DNA of 45,266 nucleotides, taken from the NCBI GenBank assembly GCA_030849065.1, contig JASAON010001513.1, positions 1 through 45,266 of the forward strand, written 5' to 3'. This document shows positions 8,542-16,348 of the stretch, piece by piece. The DNA is from Jaenimonas drosophilae (Eukaryota; Euglenozoa; Kinetoplastea; Trypanosomatida; Trypanosomatidae). Under the pieces are notes generated by a model. The model made no database searches. It was not told where the DNA came from and saw only the letters and a list, made by a program, of their open reading frames with translations. The position numbers and the translations under genes are program-made. Each line of letters starts with the position of its first letter. Position 1 is the first letter of the stretch.

Positions 8542-11268
8542 ATGTTCGAACCGTGGAAGCCACACCGTGAGGTGAAGGAGCGCAAGCCATTGTGGGACTA
8601 CAGCGGCTGCATCGGCAGTGAAAATGATGCCGCGGCAGAAAACAAACCATCCTCGGCGGTGCGTGCGGAGCGGACGGAGATACCGAAGGAGGCCAACGAC
8701 GACATGACTGTGTTGTTGGTTCAAACAGACTTGGGCGAGATGATGTCTGAGACCAACACACTCCTGCGGCAGTTTGCTGCGTCGCAGTCGTGCGAGGTGA
8801 TGCGTTGGGGTGGTGGGTGGGTCCTTCTCGCGCCATCAGCCTCTGCGGGAGCACGCACAGGGTCCATCCTTCAGCGCAGGCTGCACCAGGTTTCTGCGGG
8901 AGAGAGGCCCGAAGGTGAGGAGCTGCGTTCATGCCATATAGGCATCCACACTGGCAAACGGAACAACGACCCTACACAACCCCCATTTATTGACGTGGTC
9001 GCAACAGCCTCTGTTGCGGCACACCACTGCACAGGAAGCCAAGTGATGATGAGCGGCTCCACAAGCGGACAGCTCACACCGCAAGAGCTGGAGCGCTATG
9101 GTGCCGTCTTCCGTGGAAGCACAACGGTAGATGGGCAAGGGTCCGTTGATTTTTATGAATTAACAACGCCCGAGGCGGAGCGCCAAGTGAATGGAAGGGC
9201 CTCCGTCTACGTCCTCTTTGCTGCGCTCTTAGAATGGCTTACGGCAGATTCACCAGCCGAGGAGCCCGCATCAGCGCCACCACCGCCGCCAGAGCCTGCA
9301 GCCGCCCCATCAACCTCAGCGGCCAACCCAGATGAGGTGGCAATGTTGTGTAGTGAGGAAGTACGATTGCCCGGTGCGCGGAAGTCCAATGTGGTGGCCG
9401 TAGTCCCAGAGTCCTTAACGGCGACGGAAGAGGTGTGTCGGGCTGGTGAAGCGCACCCACAACAACAACAACACCAAGCGTCTCACCACGACGAGGTGGT
9501 GCAAGATGCTGTAGTAGTCCCCCAACAAGCGTGGGAGGTTGTGGAGCCACGGCAGACGCAGCCGTACCACCAACACGTGATCTCTCCACGCACAGAGCAT
9601 GATGTAGTGGTGTACCCGCTATTTGCGGAAGAAATTAGAATGCCAGGTGCCACGCAGTCCGTCCTTCACCCAGTCCAAAACACGGCAGCACCTCAGCCAA
9701 CGCCCCCTCTCACCGCCAGATGGATGCCTGAGGAAGAGGCAAATGTGCAGCCGCTCTTCGCAGAGGAGGTGAAGATGCCCGGTGCTTCGATGTCCGTCCG
9801 TCGCGCCATTGAAGAAGACGCGTTGGGCAATCCATTTCCTCTTCACGCCGTTGAGACGAGGGTACCCGTTGCTAGAGCTCCCATCACCGAACACAACAAC
9901 GCTGGGCAAGATCCAACATTCTACCCACTACCACAAGTGGATGCCCCTCCAAGGACAGAAGAGGTGTACGTACCACCACTTCCACTCCGGGCCATTGAAG
10001 TGCGAGCACCATATGCGACAGCCTCTGTCGTTCAAACGCTCCCACAGCCGCCAAGACAAGATGCCGTAGAGCTTCCTGTCCTCTGGGCCTACGAGGAGTA
10101 CCCACCACGTTTTATCAGCCCCAACCTTGATCAGAATCACTGGACTCTGGCCGAGCCGCAAAGAACGGAGGAGCATGAGGTTCAGCCACTACACGCCCGA
10201 GAGGTCCGTCGACCAAGCGTAAGCCACTCTACCATCCACAACCGCTCTGCGATGCGCTCTCGGTCGCAGCGGCAGGGGAGCTACGCGAGCCTAAACCCGC
10301 CGGTGCTTCGGGCAACGGAGTTTATGCCTCCACAGCACCGCATACATACATGGTCAACCTCCCGTGACCGACTTCACTCTCCTACCCCACCCCCACCCCC
10401 ACCTCCCGCCCAAGACCCACAACAATCGGCTTCACTGGTGCAGCAATCCTTCTACGCCGATGAGGAGGAGGGGCGCATCGTTCCCAATGGGTACACCCAC
10501 GACTCACTGCCTTCACGGCTTCACCCACACCGCCAGTCCCACAACAGTGGTCATCAGGAGCAGCCGGTGGAGCAGGTGTCCGCTCCTACCCAAGTGAATT
10601 CTAGCCCAGTCATCCCACCGATGGAGGAGTACGGGGAGGAGGTTGGCCGACGTGAGGTTGTGGCACCACCAACAACAACCGCACCAAATCCATTTGATCG
10701 CAACGGGCGGGAGGACCAGTGGTCGCCTCGTGATGGCGATGCTGCCGATCGTGAGAGCGCCGCCACCACCGCGATGCGTGCGCCACGTCTTCGTCCATCT
10801 ACCCTCGACGAGGCCAGCAACGCAGCGGCCTGGGGTACGTGGACTCCTCCACCCACGATCCAGCCCGTCACGTCCGAGTTTCGCAACGGCCACCCCACGA
10901 TGCACTACACAAGTGTGTCGCGCTGCATCAACTGCGGCAACGGGCTGCTCTTCCGCCTGGTGGAGGACACAACAGGACGCTGGGCCTACTACAACGACAC
11001 GACGGACTTCAACATGCTCGTACGCTTCACCCTAGGTCCACGCAGCAACTTTGTTCCACTGGGCTACACGAAGGTCTACAAGGACGTTGACACGGGCGAG
11101 TACAAGGGTGAGCTGTGGATTCCACCCTTGGCGACCTCCATGTTGCTGGTGGGCCACGTTAGAGGCTTCAAGATGCGGTACAAGGGCGTCCCTGTGAGTC
11201 GTGCAGCTGCCATTGAGGGACGACGCTTTGAGCACGAGCACGAACAGGAGGAGGTGATGGAGTTTTAG
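8542..11268 (+). CDS. Soluble fusion: cyclase-homology domain, motif-repeat linker, C-terminal DUF1935
   Basis: 908 residues, no signal peptide or membrane span from this start. Residues ~54-233 resemble a class III nucleotide cyclase domain: a first strand M-T-V-L-L-V, a G-G-G-W where active enzymes have G-D-S-F, the hallmark G-I-H-T-G near 134, and a V-M-M-S-G-S-T segment matching V-L-M-T-x-x-A. The transition-state Asn/Arg positions read S-V-A-A-H-H, so activity is unlikely. Residues ~268-597 form a Pro/Gln-rich linker with eight copies of P-L-x-A-x-E-x-x-x-P. Residues ~793-888 are a DUF1935 domain (N-G-L-L-F-R-L, Y-Y-N-D-T, L-G-P-R-S, G-x-V-x-G-F-K), known from kinetoplastid calpain-like proteins; no calpain protease core is present. 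The fusion links the receptor signalling domain to the DUF1935 proteins downstream. Gene structure is secure; the functional reading is inference. Confidence 0.85.
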   Translation: MFEPWKPHREVKERKPLWDYSGCIGSENDAAAENKPSSAVRAERTEIPKEANDDMTVLLVQTDLGEMMSETNTLLRQFAASQSCEVMRWGGGWVLLAPSASAGARTGSILQRRLHQVSAGERPEGEELRSCHIGIHTGKRNNDPTQPPFIDVVATASVAAHHCTGSQVMMSGSTSGQLTPQELERYGAVFRGSTTVDGQGSVDFYELTTPEAERQVNGRASVYVLFAALLEWLTADSPAEEPASAPPPPPEPAAAPSTSAANPDEVAMLCSEEVRLPGARKSNVVAVVPESLTATEEVCRAGEAHPQQQQHQASHHDEVVQDAVVVPQQAWEVVEPRQTQPYHQHVISPRTEHDVVVYPLFAEEIRMPGATQSVLHPVQNTAAPQPTPPLTARWMPEEEANVQPLFAEEVKMPGASMSVRRAIEEDALGNPFPLHAVETRVPVARAPITEHNNAGQDPTFYPLPQVDAPPRTEEVYVPPLPLRAIEVRAPYATASVVQTLPQPPRQDAVELPVLWAYEEYPPRFISPNLDQNHWTLAEPQRTEEHEVQPLHAREVRRPSVSHSTIHNRSAMRSRSQRQGSYASLNPPVLRATEFMPPQHRIHTWSTSRDRLHSPTPPPPPPPAQDPQQSASLVQQSFYADEEEGRIVPNGYTHDSLPSRLHPHRQSHNSGHQEQPVEQVSAPTQVNSSPVIPPMEEYGEEVGRREVVAPPTTTAPNPFDRNGREDQWSPRDGDAADRESAATTAMRAPRLRPSTLDEASNAAAWGTWTPPPTIQPVTSEFRNGHPTMHYTSVSRCINCGNGLLFRLVEDTTGRWAYYNDTTDFNMLVRFTLGPRSNFVPLGYTKVYKDVDTGEYKGELWIPPLATSMLLVGHVRGFKMRYKGVPVSRAAAIEGRRFEHEHEQEEVMEF
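9343..10332 (+). repeat. Eight dispersed copies of a 9-10 residue motif
   Basis: Copies at about 9343, 9616, 9751, 9838, 9982, 10075, 10186 and 10300. Examples are LCSEEVRLP, LFAEEIRMP, LHAVETRVP, LRAIEVRAP and LHAREVRRP; the two weakest are LWAYEEYPP and LRATEFMPP. Constant features are a leading Leu (or Met-Leu), Ala/Ser at position 3, Glu at 5 and Pro at 9; several copies have a Ser about five residues later. The spacers differ in length and sequence, so these look like selected linear motifs, not a slippage repeat. Confidence 0.8.
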
Positions 11269-11928
11269 GGGGCGGCTACCACCTATGATATTGAGAGGTG
11301 CACCTCGCATCAGCTTCATCAGATTGTTTTATCAAGATACACGGGTACGGACAAGGCTGTCTTGCGGTGCTGCCAAATATCGTTTGTACCGTTTGTATCA
11401 ACGTCCGCTCCCGTTGTGTTCCACTATTGCTGCCAGGTCGATGAAGCGTCTACTCGGCTGTAGAGGTGTCGGTTTTCCGTGTACCTTTCCTGCTCCTCCT
11501 CTCTCTGATATGTACACAATACCTGATTTTTCTTTCTATCAGTTTGTTTAGAACGACGCACGGGGGTATGCTCCCAGAGCTTTGATGATGCACGTGTTAG
11601 GGCAGCAAGGAGGAACGTGGTTTCCATCTCTGTTGTCTGCGCCCCACCTTGTGAGATCTCGCGAAGGAGGGCCACGTTTATTTGTTTGTGTTGGTGCGTT
11701 CGTGCTTGGTTAATACCTTAGAACAAAGCATGGCTTCTGGATGAGTGATGCTGATGTGATGATGCATTGATAGGGAATGTCGTGTCGTTGTACTACACCC
11801 AATAATTACCTAATTCTTCCGACTCTCTTGTCTTGATGTTTTTTGGTTGGGTGATAGACCCCACCCGTTGCTTGTTCATATCACAACAACGGGGGCACTT
11901 TAGGAGGCGCGTTCCTCAGTGGAGAGGT
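11269..11928. other. Intergenic/UTR region, no gene seen
   Basis: About 660 bases with no supported frame. Pyrimidine-rich sequence near 11812-11850 is followed by AG at 11856-11857, and a second AG lies at 11902-11903. Either would make 11929 the first ATG. Confidence 0.55.
11902..11903 (+). promoter_or_regulatory. Possible trans-splice acceptor AG
   Basis: Candidate acceptor before the receptor gene starting at 11929; AG 11856-11857 is an equally good alternative. No ATG lies between either AG and 11929. Confidence 0.4.
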
Positions 11929-14457
11929 ATGCGCTTGACGACAGTGGGGATCATGCAGGGAAGATGTTTGTTGGCCACGACAATGCTGTGGTTGTTGTTG
12001 GCAACGCTGAGCGCGGGGGTAGCAGCTTATGATTCTCATCTGACGAAGAGAATGTTGAAGACGGATGACAAACTGGATGGAACTTCAGCACACTTACAAG
12101 ACACGTTGATTCACAACATCCTCCCATTAAAGTACGACGATATCGTGACGCTGTTGCTGGAGGATCGTGGAGATGCCGCCTTGAACTATCTCTACAACCA
12201 GACGATTGCCATCAAGACTATGCTCAACACCACGGAGGAGGTGAATGAGTACCTCTCCATTCAGCACACCACCCGCTCCTTGGTCGTGAACTCCAAGAAT
12301 GCGACGCAGGTGGTTCGTGAGTACGTGGCGGAGCACACTATCTCCTTACTCGAGGGAGGCCTTCCAGCTTTTATAAAAGGCCAGAATGGCCTCCTTTTTG
12401 TTGATCCCATCAACCTCACGACGGGGGTGCATCAGGTGAATCCAGAGTTCATCTACATGTTCCCCACCTTCGGGCAGCAGTGCTTTGCGTTTGCTCAGTA
12501 CCTCCGCACCCACTCACAGTCAGACGCGCACAGCCACGTGATCATTCGTGAGGAAAGCGGCATGAACCGCGATGAGCTCATGCAAGCCATGAACATTGCC
12601 CTCGACTACTTCCATTTTGCACCTGCCACAGCCCTTGTTCAAACCAAAGGCCTCATAACCAACTCCATTCCTACCGAGGGCACCAGCTTCTTGGTCGGAC
12701 TTCATGCCGGCGACGTGGCACCTCTGGTGAACTTCCTCGCCGCCCATGAAGAGGTGACGGTGATGATCAATTTTGACGACCTCACGATCCTCTACGAACA
12801 CCTGATGGTGGAGCTTGGCAACCAGCCAGAGCTGACCCAACTGCGGAGCCGCATTCTCTTCGTCACCAACCTCCCCCGATGGACCTTTCCCCCACCCATC
12901 AACAGTGGGGTCTTCTCCCTCTTCTTTCAGCACACCCCATCCACGTACTGGACCCCGGCAGCGATGCGCTCCTTCTTTGTCGAGTTTTTTGTGGACTTTG
13001 CGTCCCAAATCACCACCGCCCTCTTTCCACACTTTCTGCAAACCCAGATTTACGCCTCGCGCATCATCCAGATCGGGCCCATCACCTTCGGCCCCTACGG
13101 CGCGCAGTGCGCCTACCCCACCAACATTACGTTTGAATGTCTCACCAACGCCGGGGCAACGAAGATGAGTCTGTGGAGGTACAGCAGCCTCTTTGATGAA
13201 GAGGAGGAACCTCTGCTCACGGACATCACCCCACCAGAACGTGCGCTCTACGCGGGCCGGTCCAACGACATTCAGTCCAAACTCTTCACGGTAGAGCTGC
13301 TCATCATGGTCATTGTTCTTGTCGTGCAGATTGTGGGCCTCACGACCTTGGGGATATTGATGGCCACGGGACGTTGTGGCTTGTGGGAGGAGCCCGCGAC
13401 GGTGCTGAGCGTTCATCTTCACCGGAGCCGCCCCGAAAGCCGGCGAGATCGTGGTGCACTCGTGTGGGCCATGAAGACGGCGATGCTCAACTTCTCAGCC
13501 GAGGTGGATGTGATGGTGAAGTCGTGTGGAGCGATAGAGGTGGAATCAACGCGCTCCGGTTTTGATGTGGCCACGCCAGATGCGGTGACGGCGCTTCGCC
13601 TCGCCGTGGAGCTGCAGGAACACTTTGCCTCGGACGCCTACCGCTCACTCCACCCCGTCTTAGATTTACGCATGGGTCTGCACACAACCTTCTGTGACTG
13701 TGCCCCGAGCTTCGAGGCGGGCAATGTGGTGGAGCAAATGGCCCCCACCGCGGTAATAGCCAAGTGCATCTCTCACCAAATAGCCACCGCGGGTAGCATT
13801 TTTGTGTCGGGGTGGACCCTCCGCGCCGCCCGCTCCGAGTTTCGTCAGCGCGGGTGGAGCACAACCAACGCACGCATCTTCCACCTGGACGACCTGACGG
13901 ACCCGATCCCCGTGAGTGAGGTCCGTGGCTTCCGGCCCCGTCGCAGCAGCCTCTCCACGGATGGAATGGACACCGCCCATTCCCTCCACGAAGGCAGCCG
14001 AAGCTCCACCCCACAACAACGCAGCTCCTCCGCGTCCAATTTGTGGAAGCCCTCCCTCTCCTCAGGCCACTCATCCTCCCCACTCGGCGCCCCATCTTCT
14101 GCCGTCCTCGCCCATGCCCCGCCCCTCTCCATCTCTTTTGTCGCGGAGAGCTCCGACAGCTCGGCCTCCCCAGTTGCCAGCTCCTCGGCCTCTCCACCAC
14201 ATCGTTGGATCGCCGTGCCCCACCCTCCCACATGGGATGAGTCTGCGGTGGAGCTCGGCGGCAGCCGTGCACGCGGTCCAATCTTCTCCACGAACATGTC
14301 AGCGAGCTTCGACCCGCTCTTCTCGGACCAGGGGCCGCTCGCCGGCCTCCCGTCCTTCAGCGCACCGCGCCCCATTCGATGCCTCTCATCGATGGAGGTG
14401 TCGAGCTCCGGCGTGCCACAGGAGAAAGACGACGCACGCCACACCCAAAAGTACTAA
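11929..14457 (+). CDS. Receptor pseudo-adenylate cyclase with long Ser/Pro-rich tail
   Basis: 842 residues from 11929. The frame extends to an ATG at 11836, but that lies before both candidate acceptors and would bury the signal peptide. Signal peptide ~1-34 (M-L-W-L-L-L-A-T-L then A-G-V-A-A). Ectodomain landmarks: V-D-P-I, F-I-Y-M-F-P-T-F, F-D-D-L-T-I-L-Y, NLPRW near 313, FGPY near 387, paired Cys. Membrane span ~451-481. Cyclase-homology domain ~495-680 with first strand V-L-S-V-H-L (active enzymes: F-T-D-I), T-R-S-G-F for G-D-S-F, and the retained G-L-H-T at ~583; both metal aspartates and the N-x-x-x-R pair are absent. The last ~160 residues are low-complexity Ser/Pro, a tail far longer than in its six relatives and possibly a phosphorylation or docking region. 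Confidence 0.88.
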   Translation: MRLTTVGIMQGRCLLATTMLWLLLATLSAGVAAYDSHLTKRMLKTDDKLDGTSAHLQDTLIHNILPLKYDDIVTLLLEDRGDAALNYLYNQTIAIKTMLNTTEEVNEYLSIQHTTRSLVVNSKNATQVVREYVAEHTISLLEGGLPAFIKGQNGLLFVDPINLTTGVHQVNPEFIYMFPTFGQQCFAFAQYLRTHSQSDAHSHVIIREESGMNRDELMQAMNIALDYFHFAPATALVQTKGLITNSIPTEGTSFLVGLHAGDVAPLVNFLAAHEEVTVMINFDDLTILYEHLMVELGNQPELTQLRSRILFVTNLPRWTFPPPINSGVFSLFFQHTPSTYWTPAAMRSFFVEFFVDFASQITTALFPHFLQTQIYASRIIQIGPITFGPYGAQCAYPTNITFECLTNAGATKMSLWRYSSLFDEEEEPLLTDITPPERALYAGRSNDIQSKLFTVELLIMVIVLVVQIVGLTTLGILMATGRCGLWEEPATVLSVHLHRSRPESRRDRGALVWAMKTAMLNFSAEVDVMVKSCGAIEVESTRSGFDVATPDAVTALRLAVELQEHFASDAYRSLHPVLDLRMGLHTTFCDCAPSFEAGNVVEQMAPTAVIAKCISHQIATAGSIFVSGWTLRAARSEFRQRGWSTTNARIFHLDDLTDPIPVSEVRGFRPRRSSLSTDGMDTAHSLHEGSRSSTPQQRSSSASNLWKPSLSSGHSSSPLGAPSSAVLAHAPPLSISFVAESSDSSASPVASSSASPPHRWIAVPHPPTWDESAVELGGSRARGPIFSTNMSASFDPLFSDQGPLAGLPSFSAPRPIRCLSSMEVSSSGVPQEKDDARHTQKY

Positions 14458-15600
14458 AAAAACGACGATTTTATCAAAAGAGTTGTGATTTGTTTGTATT
14501 GTTTGGTATTGTTGGGTGGACCAATGTTCTGACTCTTCTCTTTTTTTTTCTTTGTTCTCTCTGTCTGGCATTTCCTCCATATAACGAGTTTTCAATTTTT
14601 TTCTCTTTTAAAAAACAAGCTTTTTTCTGTTGCCATTGCCGAGGTTGTGGGAGTTTGTGAATGTGCACAGCATGACGGCTGTCTTCTTCTACTCCTTTTT
14701 CGCTGTATTGTATGTTGTTCGCTGGCCGCGGTCGTCTATGCTGTATGAAAAAGGGGGTGCTGGCTGTACAACACCCTTTTCTCCTCCTCCTCCTCTTCTT
14801 TTCCCCCAACACCCACAGCGTTTACTGTGTGTGAGAAAGAGTTTGTATCTGCCTGTACGTGCATGTGTGTGTTATCGGGCGCAGGAAAGAAGAACCACTT
14901 CTAATTGTTGTGCGCTCGGTTTTGCTTGCTTTTTTTTTGATGTTGTGGTTGCGGAGTGACACGTAGATACCGTACGGTGAGGTACGCAGCGCGGAAGATG
15001 TCGAGCTTTCATGTGTATGACTTCGCCAACGAACACGTTGCTTGTGGCGCTCATCATCTGTTAGACTGTTGTTTTGTATCTTGTTTTTCTTTCCTTTCAT
15101 TTTGCTCGGACACCTTTCTTTGCGGCTTTTTTTTTTTTGCTTTCTTCGATGGGGGTGTGATGTGCAGCAAATAGGAACCACCATTCTGCGCTGTGGGGCG
15201 TCCTTGAAAACCGCTGTGCTTGATTCCGTACGTTGTGCCGCTGGTTGTTGCCACCACCTTGTTGTGGTGTGGGAAGTCAACCACATGAACAATGCATGGG
15301 CATGTCTTCCACAAACGGTGCTCCTCTCCATTCTAGCCAGCCATCTACCCATCTCCCGTGGTATCCCTACGTTCTTCTTGTATGTATGTTGATGGCCACC
15401 ATGACTCCGCCGCACAACGTCTTTCCTCTTGCAGAGGTTCTATCTTCTTCCTACTTCCTTGCTTGTTGAGGGTCCGATACATAAATTCATCCACAACATT
15501 TGTGCTTCCTGTTCTTGTTGTTGGATGAACTCTCCTCGTCGGATGAATGCCAGATAGATTCGTGATAGGCGTCAGCTCCTGCTTTCTGGGATTTCAAAGA

Positions 15601-15622
15601 ACAATACAATACAATACAATAC
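15601..15622. repeat. ACAAT pentanucleotide microsatellite
   Basis: Four perfect ACAAT units plus AC. Confidence 0.9.
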
Positions 15623-16101
15623 CACACATTGCACGCGTTTTTGTGTGCGTGTGCATGTGTGTGCCTGCAGCAATGCTGAAGGTGTAATGTGCAGGATGAC
15701 TCACCATATCAACGAAGATATCTTTGTTTTTATTTTTCTCTTCATCTTGTGTGTGCTTGTTTCTTTTCGTAATGCTGTGGATTCTCCCTCCGTCCATGCA
15801 ACACAAAACATGCTTCTGGTCGAACACGTTGGGGATTCGGTCGTTATGTTGTGGTGTTATTTGGCAGCAATCGGGGTGGTCAGGAAAAAAAAAGTGCAGA
15901 TTATCTGAGGTTGTGCGTGGTGCCGGAGAGGCCACTGCGGGGTCGATGAGGGGGCTAAGCCCGTTGTCTCAGATTGCTGAATACCCAATCATCACAATCA
16001 TCACTCCTGGACTCAATGCATCATGTGTAGATTGTCTCTCTCACACACACACTAGTCGTTCTTCTTTGTTCCCATGGTGCAGCAGCACAAACACACCCGC
16101 G

Positions 16102-16119
16102 CACACACACACACACACA
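16102..16119. repeat. CA dinucleotide microsatellite
   Basis: Nine CA units in a wider CA-rich stretch (16041-16122). Confidence 0.9.
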
Positions 16120-16130
16120 AACATCCCCGA

Positions 16131-16147
16131 TCTCGGAAATTCCGAGA
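16131..16147. other. Short perfect inverted repeat
   Basis: TCTCGGAA-A-TTCCGAGA: 8-bp arms around one base, about 200 bases upstream of the next start codon. It is too short for confidence in a function. Confidence 0.6.
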
Positions 16148-16335
16148 CGTTTACCGAGTACACTGGTGATTTTTCTGCACCACTATTTGGAAGGTTAAAG
16201 ACTTGTTGAGCATTACAAGCTGTTGTCAGACAATGTGGAACACAACGTGGCGATGAATATGATGTGAATGGCGGTGGGCTTACCTGCTACTTAATGCCTC
16301 TTTTTTTCCTTCCTTCTTTTTGATGCGTGAATCAT

Positions 16336-16337
16336 AG
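16336..16337 (+). promoter_or_regulatory. Probable trans-splice acceptor AG, upstream ATG follows
   Basis: AG after a pyrimidine tract (16299-16320). Its use would place an ATG at 16338, opening a four-codon frame whose TGA (16350-16352) overlaps the gene's ATG (16349). Splicing at the next AG (16341-16342) would remove that ATG. Confidence 0.5.
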
Positions 16338-16348
16338 ATGAGTCGAGA

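Larger units (their letters stand above)
14458..16348. other. Longest intergenic/UTR region, with microsatellites
   Basis: About 1.9 kb with no gene similar to the surrounding families. It contains T-rich runs, an ACAAT repeat (15601-15622), a CA repeat (16102-16119), a short perfect palindrome (16131-16147) and a pyrimidine tract (16299-16320) leading into the next gene. Frames here up to about 200 codons arise from low-complexity sequence and have no recognisable domain. Confidence 0.55.

Noticed and set aside
8542..9240. Active adenylate cyclase in the fusion protein (an Asp follows the first strand in Q-T-D-L)
   Set aside because: The Asp is offset from the metal position, the second aspartate is replaced by G-G-G-W, and the Asn/Arg pair is missing.
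12520..13422. 300-codon open frame on the minus strand
   Set aside because: It lies wholly antisense to a conserved receptor gene, has no recognisable domain, and is explained by codon bias of the sense strand.
13487..14281. 264-codon minus-strand frame
   Set aside because: Antisense shadow of the pseudo-cyclase domain and the Ser/Pro tail; Arg/Gly-rich composition typical of a shadow.
14822..15415. 197-codon minus-strand frame and overlapping plus-strand frames in the longest spacer
   Set aside because: Low-complexity composition (Lys/Arg or Phe/Cys rich from T/A runs), no domain, no acceptor context on the matching strand.
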